Positions 10,783-24,359 of a stretch of 64,000 nucleotides of DNA are shown here, one piece after another. The stretch's first letter is position 1. Each line of letters opens with the position of its first letter. The DNA is taken from positions 25,785,916 through 25,849,915 of the forward strand of contig NC_052489.1 of the NCBI RefSeq assembly GCF_009730915.1, in the 5' to 3' direction. This DNA is from Dioscorea cayenensis subsp. rotundata (Eukaryota; Streptophyta; Magnoliopsida; Dioscoreales; Dioscoreaceae). Made by a program: the position numbers and the translations under genes. The notes under the pieces were generated by a model. The model was not told where the DNA came from and made no database searches. It saw only the letters and a program-made list of their open reading frames with translations.

Positions 10783-13140
10783 AATAGAGTGAATAAGTCA
10801 CTGCTTTATTAAAAAGAACAAAAGTGAAATAGACAAACCCTGAAACAAATAAAAGATAATAAAAAGAGTTACAAACTAAACGAGAAACTGAGAGCAGTCA
10901 TTAGAGGTGAAGCAAGAACAAGAACGGTTACCCAAAACAAGTACACAAAGCACATAAACATCAAAACAAGAAAAAGGAACAACTTAGAAAGCGAGGTCCA
11001 CCCTCTGGTATCTGAGGCTTCCTCAGCTAACATCAGGAATGAATCACTCCTGTGCGGAAGGCGTGGTCAACGCTCCGGCGCGCTCTTCTGATCTAGCGCC
11101 CAAGAAGTCAAGTGAGCGTCTGAGGTTCCGAATGGAGTCCTCTGGGAAGCAATGGTTAGGGTCTTTAGCTGCAGAGTGCCAAGCAAGTAACATATGAATA
11201 ATTTTGGAAATAACAAAAAAGGAGTCACGAGCATGCAAGTTAAAGACAAGACAATTTCGTTCAAGCCATAAATTCCAAAAGATGGTCCTTGAGAAGATCC
11301 CAAAAAGAACGAAGTTTGGTTTGTAAGGATGGAATACAGGAAGTCTAGACCTCAGCAAAGGTCTGAGGAAGGAAGTACAAACCTAGAACTTGCTTAAAGA
11401 AGTGCCAGATATAGTTGGAGAAATCACACTCAAGCAAGAGGTGTTCCACCAATTCTGAATTTCTATGGCACAAAACGCAGGTGTCCGTTGCACATTGGAA
11501 GTTGCAACCTCTTTTGACTAGATTAACCAAGGTTAGGATTTTGTCATCCCAAGCGAACCAACAAAAGAGAGTTATTTTGCTGGGGCAACCCACTTTCCAG
11601 AAATGAGAATAGAGGGGACTACGAGTACCACCGTCCAACAGAAATTGATAGAAGGATTTTACTGAAAACTTTCTAGTGCTATCTAAGGACAAGGTTCTCA
11701 TATCCTCTAATTCACTTTGACAATATGGAATTAAAGACAGGAAGTGTGAGATTTCTTCTAGTGTGGCTGTTTGGAATCAGGAGACTAAATTTCATTAGAG
11801 AAGAACCTTACAGTTAACCAAGGGGAACGACAATCATTGTAAAGGCCAGGACATAAATCTCTAGGTGTTCTACCGTTTAGCCAGTTGTCATGCCACAGTA
11901 GGGTAGAAGCACCATTCTTGACAATCTTCCAAGAACAAAATTTAAAAGAAGGTAACAAGAGTGTAATTCCAACCGAGAAGAAAGAGTTATTCCTCGGTGG
12001 TGTGTGGAATAATAGCCTCAATGAATCTCTACACAATTAATTGAAGTTAATGATTTTGAGCCAACAATAATTACTATCAGAAGTGATTTTCCACCACCAC
12101 TTTCTTAGGAGAGCCTTATTGAAGTCTTGAATGTTTAGGATGCCCCATGCCCATCCTCCCATGGCACGAGGTCGGCAAATCCTTTTCCAAGCGACAAGTC
12201 TCATCCCTTTGGGGCCCAAATCAGATCCTTTCCAAAGAAAGTCTCTACGGATTCTATCGATCTCATTAGAAACGACCAGATTGGTAATTTAAACATTGAC
12301 ATCTAGTAAATTGGAATTGAAGATAGGACCAAGTTTAGAAGAGTGAGTTGTCCGCCTAGAGAGTGATAACTCGCTTTCCAAGAAGTAAGTTTGGAGCGAA
12401 CCAATAAGATAAGTTTCAACCAATCTTGTCTCCTTGGTCTTCTTCCCGAGAGCTGGACCCCAAGTAGGTAGGAAGACAGTCCCTGAAGCAATTAAGAGTT
12501 GCAGCTGATATTACATTAGGGCAGAAGCCAAAATTGGTAGAATATAGACAATTTTTAGAGAAGTTGATAGTGAGTCCTGAGGATCCTTTTAAAGATATAG
12601 GATTAGTTTAATAATCTGAAGATCCTCCTGTTCACCTGCCGAAAAAATGATTAAATCATCCGCATATTGAAGATGGCAAATATTTCCAAATTGTCCCAAA
12701 GGAACCCCTAATAAAACTCTAAAGCGGAGCGTGTGTGTGAACATTGCACTTAGAGAATCTGCTGCTAAAGAAAATAGCAGGGGGAATAAGGGGCCACCTT
12801 GACGTAGACGGCGTTGGCAATGAATATAACCATGTAGAGATCCATTGATTAAGAGTCGGGCTTTGGTAGAACCAAGGATAATACAAATCTAAGAAATCCA
12901 TCGAGTGTCAAACCCACGAGCAGTTAAGACCTCAAAAAGAAAATTTCAATCAAGGGAGTCAAAAGCTTTTGCAAAATCAACCTTAAAAGCTAACCCTGGC
13001 AGTTTGCGCTTTTGAATATTGAAGATAAGCTCTTGCGCTGCAACTATATTATCCGCTATTCATCTCCCTTTAATGAAGGCCGATTGGGAATCATCAACTA
13101 AAACATCGATAACTCGGCTCAGTCTGTTATTATTATATTC
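10780..13140 (-). mobile_element. LINE (L1-type), 5'-truncated, dead
   Basis: Read on minus it enters reverse transcriptase at VLVDDSQSAFIKGR (near 13100). It continues through KVDFAKAFDSLDW, LRQGGPLFPLLFSLA and YADD (12655-12666), then SLGGQLTLLNLVLSSIPIYW. WWWK lies near 12090, and a zinc-binding RVT domain with CVLCH and HLLLECDFSNYIW near 11400-11480. The final reading ends at 11044. Scattered stops and frame changes make it inactive. It is the same subfamily as the plus-strand LINE at 3807-6352, with similar C-terminal ends (WLERN, SLDFLGAR). A perfect stem-loop AGTGA-CTTAT-TCACT (10788-10802, minus) closes the 3' trailer. Confidence 0.9.
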
Positions 13141-13517
13141 TCTTTTCAATTTGAACATAATTTTTATAGCAAGAAAAATTTAAACAATAAAAAAAGTTCA
13201 TCTTACAAAGTCATTATAAAGTCAACTTTAAGATGCGAACTAGTTTGTCTCCCCAATAATTCATCTGGTAACTAAATTTTAATGATTTGAGTACCACTAA
13301 TATGTATATATATGCTCCAAAGGTTGGGACAATTGTTTATAACCGAGCGACGCCAAGACCAAATTATGAAAATATAGTAAAATTCAATTATAATTAAATG
13401 TAAAAAATAGCCAAATCAATCTATTATGAAATATTTTAATTTTATCTCATATCTTTACTCTCATTGAAATGGTAAATACAAGTGAGTCCCAAGTCCCAAC
13501 TGAAGATAAGGATCTAG

Positions 13518-13520
<3 letters not shown>

Positions 13521-13597
<77 letters not shown>
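13521..13597. repeat. Long (AT)n microsatellite
   Basis: About 77 bp of uninterrupted AT dinucleotides. Open frames over it (poly Ile-Tyr) are artefacts. The flanks 13141-13520 and 13598-13724 show nothing recognisable. Confidence 0.95.
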
Positions 13598-13601
<4 letters not shown>

Positions 13602-13724
13602 TTCTTGTTTATATAACTCAATAGATAAAGAAAATACATGTTGATCCATAGAAATAAATATATGATACGCTTTCTTTCTTTTTTATTATTATTACTCCGC
13701 AAAGTGTAAAGGTCATAAAAAATA

Positions 13725-14870
13725 GTAAACTGTATTGTAGGTCGGGTAGCTAGTCAAATCCACATGGATGACGCTCATGGTACTAACCATTCAATTATGT
13801 AGCGCCAAAAGATTTGATCGGTGTTGCTAATCCTAATTTAGAAAATTAAGAGTTAAGAAGGGAAAATGATGAATTCAAGGAGATGAAATGAGTATCGCAG
13901 ACTTAATTTACCAAGAAATCTTTGCACTCAATTTCCTGTATTGGCTATTGCTTAAGCACTCTTAATTAGACTATGGAGATTCCTAAAATATATAGTCTAA
14001 CCCCCTTGGTCCAAGTAATTAAACTCTAATCCCATACGACAATGATAATTGCCCTATAATTGCATTAAATATCCGGTATTAGGTTTAACCCTAATCTAGA
14101 GAATTCAACATTATATACCCTATCTATAGGCATGCACTTAACCTCTATCTCCTTTGTGCAACCTAGTATAATCGATTTCTCTATCCTAATCACATTTATC
14201 TAATATGCAATTGGGTCTCTCGCACTAGCAATTACAAACATAAAGAAACATAGGAGATTAATTTACAAGAAAATTCAAAGCCAATAATAGAAGGAAATCA
14301 AATACAAGTAGTCTTGAGATTCATGGTTTGAGGCACCAATGAAGGTTTAGCCTCTCATGGTTCCTAATACAATCCATTAGAAGAGAAAATATTGAAAACA
14401 TAATGAGAAACTCCCTCAAACTTCTCTTCAAGTGGATGATGCTAGTAATTGTATTTCCTAATTGGAGAAGACAATGCCGTCCACTTGAAAAGAAAGTTTG
14501 GCACCCAATATTTAAAACTTCTCTTCTAGTTTGGTACCCAATAGGCGCGAAGGAGCAGTGTCTATTCATCGTAGATCGACTATCTTGATTGGAACCCTAG
14601 CAGCTGCTTTGAGAGTTTGTCCAAAGATCTTTCATAAAACCTAACTATTGGGTTTTAGGCTCCTTGTAATGGGCTAGTGCATGCTTCAGGTGTGTTTACC
14701 CGTGCTAATTGTTGGCGGCACTTGGGCTCAATTTTGAGAAAAATCTGGCATCGAAAGATTTGCGCAACCAAGGAGCACGCCTGAATTTTAAGAGCACGAT
14801 CGTGCTCTGGGCAACAGAATTGTGTAGAGGGTTGTGCTCTTTAATTAGATTCTTCTATCATGGGTTCTGC
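13725..14870 (-). mobile_element. Ty3-gypsy (Tat/Athila-like) LTR remnant
   Basis: On minus the region has the layout of a long plant gypsy LTR. A GC-rich part with a perfect 18-nt palindrome AGAGCACGATCGTGCTCT (14791-14808) comes first. Text typical of the transcribed LTR part follows, and a CATGTGGATTTGAC stretch lies near the end (13750-13765). It shares GAGAGACCCA and layout with the solo LTR at 31945-33653. Ends and TSD were not found, and the family assignment is from general resemblance only. Confidence 0.45.
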
Positions 14871-16066
14871 ACAACCTAAACATGCATGTGCTGAGGCAGT
14901 ACTCTTGTTTGGATTATTATTATTATTATTTTGTACTCATTCTGCTCAGAATGATAGCAGTTTTTCTTCTTTTTGTCCCAAACCCTATTTACCTGCACAT
15001 TAAATACAAAATACTTGGCATAGCACTAAAAAAAAAATCATGCAGGATGGCAACAATATGCATGGATTTGCAATATGTAACACATAATACATGCATTTCA
15101 TGCACTCATCAATATATATATATATATATATCACATGATACATTATTATCTTTAAACTCTAAAAATATTATATTAATGTAACAGTACTCATGAGTTGAAA
15201 GATATTGTATATAGCATGAAGATTTTAAAAAAAATCTATTAAGTGTATATAATGAATATATTTTTTGCAATAACTTTGTTATAAATCCATTTTAATAAAA
15301 AATGATTATAAAATTTTATCCTGATTTTTTTAATTTACTATTAACGTGAAGCTTTAATTATCAAGATCTCGTAAAACTAATAGAGAGTGAAAGAATCTAT
15401 TTAATTAGTGGCAAATCCTATTTTTTTTTTCTTAAGAGAAAGAAAATTTGAAAGCGTAGGATTAGAACTCTCAACTTAATTTTATAGAGTACTGTTTACC
15501 TTAATTCATTGATTTTTTTATAAATCGAACAAATTGCATTTCATTAAAACAAAACAGTACATCTAATAAATTAAGAGATATAAAGGAAGAGCAAGCCATT
15601 AATGAATATGCTAATTGTTGAGCATTTATAATATTCTTTTACTTTGATGTATCCCCACCTCTTTATTTGTATTTTTTTTAAAAAAATAAGCACAAGCTCA
15701 AAGTGTGGAGCGCAACTATAAGCTTAATAAGCACTTATGCCCTTGTATTGTGTGGATTTTGATATTCGATCTTGGATTCTCTCCAAAAGAAACACCTTAT
15801 AATATGTGGGACACTAGCTAGGTCAAGAGGCCAATGCATATGTATAAGCCTGATATTTATAATTCATTGATATTACATGTAATCAAAAGATGATCAAAAT
15901 TAAAACTTCATGCTTTACATTTGCGAAATCAAAGCTTAAAAACCCCTAAAATCTATCATTGCGGCCTAGTCTTGCAGTCAAGTAGCCCATGCTCAAGTGA
16001 AGGAAAAGATTTCTCTATATAAAGTGTTCTTACTATGAACAAGCTCAACATATCAAATCATGCTAA
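14871..16066. other. Intergenic DNA downstream of WRKY copy 2
   Basis: AT-rich. It has a TTA run near 14918-14932, an (AT)n run near 15112-15131 and a B-box-like fragment near 15460. No gene is seen. Confidence 0.5.
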
Positions 16067-17824
16067 TTAATTAAGGTCATTAAAAACTCCATTGATGCAC
16101 TTAGAAACGTGGAAAGCCAAATCATCATCAGTTGCTGATGGATCCATCATGGAGTAGTCCATGTTCATTCCATGCCAAGGTGGAGAGAGACATGAATAGG
16201 AAAATATATCCTCAATGTCAGTCCCAGGATTAGGCTCCCAAAACTCTTCATTATTTACCATTGACTCCACTGTTCTTTGATGATCAATGGATACTAGAGA
16301 GTTCTTATAATTTCCATCATGGTTATCATCAGTTGGTTCTGATCCCATAAATGATATCTGATAAGGTGCAGACACATGTTGGTAGTTCAATGTTGAAGAA
16401 GAGCTGGCTGGGGTTTGCATCTTATGAACTTCTTCATGGTGATTGGCTTGCTGATGTGCTGAGTAAAGGGATGACAGCATTGGCCATTCCTTTTTGAAGA
16501 TCATATTGGAATTTGATTCAAAGCTAAGCAAGTTTGCTTCAATGGGGAGAAGGGGAACTTGTGGATTTATTATGGGATTAGTCATGGGTTTGCATGTATG
16601 ATGCCCAGTGTAAGTGGCCAGGAACAGAGGTTGGTCAATATTGCAGACCTTCTCTTCAACCTGCTTGGTTGCTTGACATCCTTGATCTTTGTAAGTGCAT
16701 CTATAATAGCTTCTGCAAAACAATACACACCATCAATTAGTTTTCCCTTAAAGAACATATGTTTATGACTAATTTTCATTAAATAAAATTTTGTATTGGC
16801 TATCTAATTAACAACCTCTATATATGAAGCATGATATATATATATATATACACAGTATTATATATATATATATATATATATGGATGCTCATTTCTCTTTT
16901 GAAGGGCTTAATTGATATGCATATATCCTGGTGTGTTCTTCTTATTTTCAATAAACAGTGGTTTATCCACTTTTTTTTTGGAATAATAGACGACAAGCGC
17001 CCTTTTTTATGAATAGAAACAAAATACTAAACAGTATTGGAATCCGGATGTACATTATATGTACAGTATGAAAATAATATAGGAATCCCGGATGAACAGT
17101 GGTCTATCCACTTTTTTCCAAAAAAAAAATTGATATGCATATATATTCCAACCAAACCTTGAGAGTTTGGTTTTCTGGATGTTCTTCTGGCCATACTTCC
17201 TCCATTGGTAACCATCATCATGTGGAGAATAAGTGACATTAGTACATGAATTCATACTCTTCCTGTAATTAAAAGAAAAGAAATTACAAATAGCCAGCCA
17301 CATGCAGTGTTAATTGTACTCTAGTTTTAATTACTATATATCTAAGAGCTCCCCCATGACATATATTCATATATATATATATATATACATATATCTATGC
17401 TATATATAAAAAAGACAGCAAGAGATCAAAGATGATCCATCAGAAAAACTCACAATTCTTTATTACAAGATCCAGTTGCAGCTGGTAGAGTACTCTTAAT
17501 CTCATCTGAAACCACAGTACTCCCTTGATCACTGAAACTGCAACCTGATGAGCTTGCCTCGTGATCATGATTAAAATCATTGGGGTACTTGAGGATGGAC
17601 AGACTCATTTCTAAAGCTTGCAGTCCCTTCTCAAAAAGGACCTCAGGAGGCTCTCCCTGCGGTTCACCACCGAACAAGAACATGAACTGAAGCAGTTTCA
17701 TGATCTCATATCCTCTGGTGACCTCATATATGGCCATCTCATCTTTGTTACAACTCATGTTCTTTCTCTTCATCATGGCTACTTTCTCCATGGCAAACTC
17801 ACTGTGGTTTCCACTCAAGGTCAT
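16067..17824 (-). CDS. WRKY transcription factor, group III (copy 2)
   Basis: Exons on minus: 17824-17454, 17262-17158 and 16712-16067, joining to 373 aa with GT-AG introns in the same phases as copies 1 and 3. WRKYGQK is at residues 144-150. Zinc ligands C164, C171, H197 and C199 give C-X6-C-X25-H-X-C. The N-terminal helix reads EMAIYEVTRGYEIMKLLQFM. This is the longest copy: exon 3 carries an extra Ser/His/Asn-rich stretch (about 230-300) before the shared CLSPPWHGMNMDY motif. LLSFESN is kept. The region before the domain reads SDQGST, as in copy 3. A second in-frame Met (MEKVAM) follows the chosen start. Intron 2 holds two copies of a LINE-tail hairpin (16957-16971 and 17098-17112). The DNA-binding role is inferred from the family. 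No disabling change is seen. Confidence 0.93.
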
Positions 17825-17999
17825 GTACTATATTAATTATAAGTCTCTCAACTTACTTTGCACTTTTATCTATATATATATATATATGAGTGTTGGAATA
17901 TATAAATACATATGATAGTAGTGATGCCTCCAGGATGGAGAAAGATAGGGGAGAATTATGAGGGAGATGGGAAAGAGATCGGTGGAAAAGCCCTTACAC

Positions 18000-18078
18000 T
18001 TGACTTCACGCTCTTGACCTAAGCATTATTGAGGTACAATTTACTGCTTCTATACTTGTAAATATGTTTAATAGTCAA
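18000..18078. promoter_or_regulatory. W-box cluster upstream of WRKY copy 2
   Basis: Three W-box matches lie within 79 bp: TTGACT (18000-18005, plus), TTGACC (18014-18019, plus) and AGTCAA (18073-18078, a minus-strand TTGACT). They are 176-254 bp upstream of the copy 2 start codon. Clustered W-boxes in WRKY promoters usually mean regulation by WRKY proteins, possibly this cluster's own products. Confidence 0.5.
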
Positions 18079-20021
18079 ATCCGTGTGATAAATTCACCAA
18101 TTTTTTTTTCTTTGTGGTTGGTTTGGTTAATGGAGTTTGATTTGTTATCTGATATTTTTTTTTATTGGTTTTGTCATTTTTTATGTAAATATAAACTAAA
18201 AATGTCAAAGGTCATAATAGATGATGGATGTAACTAATTAAAATAATAGTTCTTTCTGTAGCATTTGCTATCTATTCTTGAACTTTGATTAAAATATATA
18301 AGACAACAGGTTTAATAAAGTCATCTAATTAGAACTTTTGGGTGGCCACATGAAATAGATTATAGAAGAAAAAAATTATCTAGATGGACTGTGCCAATTA
18401 AGTCTAGCATTTTTATCCCCTTCCCACTCCAAGCTTAACAAAACAAAAGCATGAGCTTAATTAGCTAATTAATAGATAAGTACTGAACTTATTAATGCAT
18501 ACAAATATGAATGGTTTGCACATGGTGAAAGTATGAACACGCGTGGAGGACCGAATGACTCCTGACTTGTCAAACAAGGCATAATACTGTTGATTCATTA
18601 ATCTTGATAACATTAAAGGAGGATCATTATGAGCCAAGTGTAGACTTGAGAGGATACTATTTCATCATAGAAAAGAATATAGTTCACACAAGATCAAAAA
18701 CATATCACTTTTGAGAATGACTTGTATAATTGTTTTCGATCATACAAGTTTGATTCTTCAAAGATTGGTTTTGAACAGCTGCACGCACGCATGCATGCAT
18801 GCATGCATGTGTATAATCTCTGAAACACTGTCATGCATGTTGTGAATGCATCTATTGATGATATGATACTTGCCGCATTTTGGTGTCCAAGTAGAAAAAG
18901 AAAATACTTAATTAATGCATGGGTGCTTCTATTCTTTCAATATTTGAGTCAATAAAAAGTTTGATTCCATTCCATAGTACTTGTCATCATCGTTCAAAGT
19001 CTTTGAGCATAGTTTGACCCATAATATTAATGATAATCTAACTCATTTCTAGTTTAGTTAACCAGGTACATGTAAAACCAGCTCAAATTTGTCAAATTTA
19101 TTTGAAGCGTTTGACAAGAGAATTTTAGCTGCCACCTAGAAAAATAACAAAATTGCCTGCCGACCTTCATTTTTTTAAAATAAATATTATTAATTACCAT
19201 TTTCTTTAATTTTATTTATTTTTTATTATCTTAGTATCATTTGGATGTTTTCAAAAATTTCCCATATTCTTTATTTTTAGCTAAATATTTATTAAAATTC
19301 ATTAAATATTTGCCATGAAATAAAGGTTATGTGAAAGATGACGAGTTCTGTGTTTGTATAGTCTGTTTAATAACAAGGATCCTGATTTTTTTATTCACCA
19401 CATTAAATTTTTGGTAAAATTTTTTAAATAGTCTTTATATTAATTATAAAAGTTTTTTTATCTACTTCCTCTTTTATTTTAATTGGGCAAATCAAGTCCA
19501 ATCAAAAACTGCCGTGAGCTTTTCTATTCAAAATTACTGGCGTGGCTTAAAATAATACCAAAAAATTATTAAATATTATTAAAAATTCAAAAAAAAATTA
19601 TTATAATATTATTAAAAATTTTAAAAAACTCAAAAAATTATGAAAACATTATTTAATTTTCCAAAAAAAAAAAATGTTGCGTTAACTTCTTTAGTTGAGT
19701 TTATAATAATGGATAGCTATAAAATTAATAAAATAAATGAAATATGATATAATATCAAACCTTAGTTAAGACAAATAAATTAAGACATAAATTATTTTGT
19801 AATATATAAGCGCACCTATATAAAGATTTATATCTAAAATAATAAATTCTTTTGTGATATAATGTATAATAAAAGAAATCATTTAATACAATAAATAAAG
19901 ATAAATATACAAAAAATACTCATTGTAAATTATCATTTATGAAATTATTATTTTATGTTAAATTTAATGAAATATTTATATTTATATAAATATAAATATG
20001 CTTGTCATTCGGGAAACCTAT
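18079..20021. other. Intergenic DNA
   Basis: AT-rich. A GCAT tetranucleotide run (about 18784-18808) is the only clear structure. GTCATTCGGGAAACCTATT at 20004-20022 recurs exactly at 20924-20942 and belongs to the foldback region that follows. Confidence 0.5.
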
Positions 20022-20282
20022 TTGATAAAAACAGCATCGCTTTATCTTAAAAATCAAAATTAGTCAACCATTTTCTCAACGCGGAGCTCCCTGTGCACGC
20101 CCCTGATGTATATATGCTTCAAGAGTCAAAGTAGTTAATGTTGGGAAACTTCGAAATAGTAATCAAACGAACTCTCAACCTCCTGTGTACTTCTTTGCCG
20201 ATAACTCGATAAGGGAACTCCGCTTCGAGAAAATGGTTGACTAATTTTGATATTTAAGATAAAGCGATGCTATTTTTATCAA
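20022..20282. repeat. Foldback/MITE-like inverted repeat, 71-bp arms
   Basis: The arms 20022-20092 and 20212-20282 are near-perfect inverted copies, both ending TTGATAAAAA. They enclose a 119-bp centre without a coding frame. No clean TSD is visible. The sequence just right (ACGTGG) and the ACGTGGATGCTGATATGGAT segment near 20888 resemble terminal sequences common in plant foldback or Mutator-like MITEs, so the element may be part of a larger remnant reaching about 20945. Confidence 0.65.
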
Positions 20283-20389
20283 TGACGTGGAGGCCCAACT
20301 TGTCATCCACATCCTTATCCACATCTTTATATAAACTTCAAATTTAAACCTTAAAAATCCTTAAATTCTTTAAAAATATTTTAATTTTT

Positions 20390-20610
20390 TTAAACTATAT
20401 CTAAAATCTAAAACCCAAATACTACAAAATCTATACCCTAAAAATCTAAAAACTGAAACTCTAAATAATAAATACTAAACCCTAAACCTTAAATCCTAAG
20501 CCCTAAACTCTGAACCCTATATCCTTTGCCCTAAACCCTAAACTGGAAATCACAAACCCAAATTTTCACAAACCCCCTATGGGGTTTGTGATTTCCAGTT
20601 TAGGGTTTAG
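20390..20610. repeat. Degenerate telomere-like CCCTAAA tract with perfect hairpin
   Basis: At least five CCCTAAA-like heptamers lie in 20430-20545. A perfect 29-bp inverted repeat follows: arm 20531-20559, which contains CTAAACCCTAAAC, and arm 20582-20610. A second stem (CACAAACCCC with GGGGTTTGTG, 20567-20590) can form inside, so two hairpins compete. No telomerase-quality array exists; it is a short interstitial tract. Confidence 0.7.
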
Positions 20611-23600
20611 AGAAAGGGTTTTCAGTTTATCAGTTTATCTTTTACGATTAAATATTTAAATTTAGGATTTAGATAATAAAGGGAAATTAATTTTTTTAAA
20701 AAAAATAATAAAGAAAGAAAGAATGATGTGTGATAGATAAGAGAAGAGACAATAGAATGAATGTGTGTTCATTAGAATGAAACCAACCCATATAAATACA
20801 AGAAGAATGTATACAATAGTATGTATAATCAAAGGTATATATGTATAGGTATACAGTATATGTACAAGTAATATATTACTCTAACAACGTGGATGCTGAT
20901 ATGGATGCCAATTTAGCATTCACGTCATTCGGGAAACCTATTCGGAAAATTTATTCAGTAAAAATATCATTACTCCTCTTAACCTTTTCTAGCCACTATT
21001 ATCTTGATATATGTGAGTGTTTTATCCACTTCATTAATATATATATATATTGTTTCATTTTTTTTAAAGGAAAAAACCAAGATTTATGATTTGTAACTTA
21101 AATTTTTTTTAAAAGAAAACTTTTACATTCAAGAGAGCGTTATTATGAACTAAAGAAAGGAATTTTTTTTAAAAAAAAAAAAACTTCGAAAGAAAAAGCT
21201 AAGAGCAACTACAAAGCTAAAATCTTGATCAAAGGAATTAATTAGAATTGACTGTCATCCACCATTTCAAACCCTAAAATTAAAATATAGATGAAGATGT
21301 ATGTCAACGTATTTATGGACAAAAACATTAAAAATGACAAATGTAAACATTCCTAGTTAATTTCCAAGTAGTTTTAATTAGAACAAGGACTGTGGACTAC
21401 TGCATTAATGAGACATTAATAGGAGAAGAATGATCATATATATTCTTCTTTAATATCATACACAAGATAGTCTTGCATCAAGAGTGTTTAAGGACTCTAT
21501 AGATAATATTAATTAACCAAATTAGGTTTGGGTTGAGTCTCATGGAGAATATTTTACTTTGAAAACCTATTATAAATAGCTGGGTAGGTGACTTTTAATT
21601 CAACTGAAACCTAGACTTGTATTTTCAATACTTTTTTCAGAGCATATAATAATTAAATTGGAATGTGTTTTGGAAACCTAAGTTATACTTTAATTTTCTT
21701 TAGTTGCTCTTTTCATTGAACTCCATGAAGATTGGGAAGGTTCAAAGTTCAAAGCAAATGTAAATGTTAATAAATTGGATTCTTGTTTAAAAGCGTGTTG
21801 AATTCCCTTTCTATCTTTCTTCAGGCGCGTTGTGGCGACCTGTTTGTTGTTGTTTCTTTTTTTTTATTTGTCTGTTTCCCTATTGCTCTTCCTTTTGTTT
21901 CCACTTCTTGTGGTGTGTTACTCGTAGTCTCGGTACTGCATTTTGCATGTTTGCGTGGCTTTTTATAGGTATGTCAGACGGGCTTTTCTTTTTAATTGAA
22001 GTGGTTTATCCATCTTTTTCCAAAAAGCAGTGTTGACATTGCGTAAGAACTTCTTCTGTTCTTTGTTTAGTAGCATGTCTACATTTCGATGTGATTTTTT
22101 TCCCTATTTTTTCCTTAGTTAAAGTTCAGTTCTGTTAATTTCAGCTTGTGACAATAAACAATTACAAGTTAATTCCTTGAAAGTCAGACATGAGACTTGG
22201 TCAGTATTCCTGAAAAAGTAAGATTAGAAAACCTAACCATGGTTTTAATAAAATAATCAAGGTTTTTGGATTTGTAACTTGTCCTATAGCTTCACAATTG
22301 ACTGACTATGCAAATGTTGAATAATTACAGATTCATGAACTGGATTGCATTGTTATATAATTTAATACATAAGACAAGAACTTGCCTGCATTAACAATCA
22401 AGGCATCTTATTAAATTATTTAAAGCAATCTAGTTAAGATTGAATCTTCAATAACTTCTAAGTTACATCCCGAGTGATTAGTCTTGATGACAATTCAAAG
22501 TCAGCGGTACATCCTAATCACTGATTAATTTATTGTATAGTTTTATTTCTATCTCATCAGCATTATCTCACCTTATGTTTTAACTGCTATGTCAGCAATC
22601 CTTACTCACAAAATGACAACTTATGTTTTGGATAAAATTAAGAGATAAAATGGATAAATAATATTCCCTAAAAATATGCACTAAAGAGTTATTTAATTAA
22701 AAAATTAAGAGGAGTTACTAATTCCAATAAAAATTAGATAATAGTAAACATCTCTTTTAAAGTTTCAGTTGGAGCATGCATTATCAAGTAGGTCTTAATT
22801 CAGTCTATCACACTTAATTTACTTGATAATTTACTTGATGATTATAAGAAACTTGTCGGTTTAATCCATGCTCTTATCATGCCTAAACATTTTGCCATTT
22901 GTGAAGATCAATACCCCCCACTTGTCAACTAGTAACTGGATTCATGTGAGTAATTTTCTCAAAGCTAAAGTAATAAGTTAAGGCTTTTATAATTCATAAC
23001 TTCATTAATTAGAGAACAAGGAAATAAACTTCACAAGACCATCACAGCATGTAGATGAAGGTAATTAATATATATTAATATATATATATTCCATTAGGTC
23101 TCAATAATTTAAGCATGGTTTAATTGTCCACCAAAGTGAAGTGACAGAAACACCAGAGGGCATTAATAAAGCATGGGCCTGGAAATGGACCTATCCACCG
23201 GTCATAAATAACAAGTTATATGATCTACCCTCCAATTTATTATGTTTCTTAGGTTGTCTAAACCAAATAACAGTGAGAAAATCCCATGATCAACCAACAC
23301 ATGTTACCACAATTGGATGAAGAAGAATAATAGTGTAATTAAATTGTTAATATTTAAAACATATTAAATAAATAAAGATAAAAACTCCATAAACAAAATA
23401 CGCATGGTATTTGTAGTTTAATCTCTTGTTAATATGTTTTATAGTTTATCTATTTTTTTTAACATATGCATAAGATAATTAGTATGATGTAAAATTATTA
23501 TGATATAGATATTTCTAATAAAGTTTAGTTGTGATTGCATTATGGATCAAGGTATAAAAAGTTTTTTAAAGAAATATATATTAAGAAAAAAAATTGTGAG

Positions 23601-24324
23601 AATTGAATATCCAAAGTATCTAAAGATGACAGAAATAGTATTAAAAATATACATAAATGTGTTCAGAGACCCTTGGGACATAATTAGAGGCCCCAAGTCA
23701 CTATAGAATGAGATAAGAGGCAAAATTATGCTGGCCCAATCCAACTGACAATGTTGATTATTTAAAGTTAAACACCTTTGATCTAAAATAATATGAATGC
23801 ATATATATCATGTGTAGTTGTCATTAGGATTTTTTTAAGGTGGATAGATGGCGACATGAAATTATTTACAAGTAAAAATAAGGTCACCAGAAAGATGCCT
23901 CATTGGCATTCTAAAATTTAACTAGCAGAAAGTCTAACCAGTACCTCAACTCTTCTATTTCTAGAATATAGCTTCATTAATTTACCAATATATATAGAAT
24001 GCGAATTTTTATCACCTAATTTAATTAATAATCTAGAAAATGATGTTCTCTTTTTCTCTGAGCCAGGCAGGTTCCCATTCCTCTTAAAGTCAAGTAATTA
24101 TATTTAAGATTTACAAATTAAGAAAATATCAGTGATGATCTTTAATGATATAAATTCTCATGGCATGATATGGCTACTCTTTCGATACACATACATTAAT
24201 CATTACCCTAAAATAGACGTCTTACATTTCATATATATATATCTATATATATACATAAAGGAATGATTTCATTCTTTACCGGCTTGCCGCTTTTGGTTAC
24301 CTCATTCCTTATGCCTAATTAATT

Positions 24325-24359
<35 letters not shown>

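Noticed and set aside
13461-13702. Open frames of repeated Ile-Tyr on minus
   Set aside because: They are translations of an (AT)n microsatellite, with no codon signal outside it.
20390-20560. True telomere or chromosome end
   Set aside because: The heptamers are few and degenerate, and unique DNA continues on both sides.
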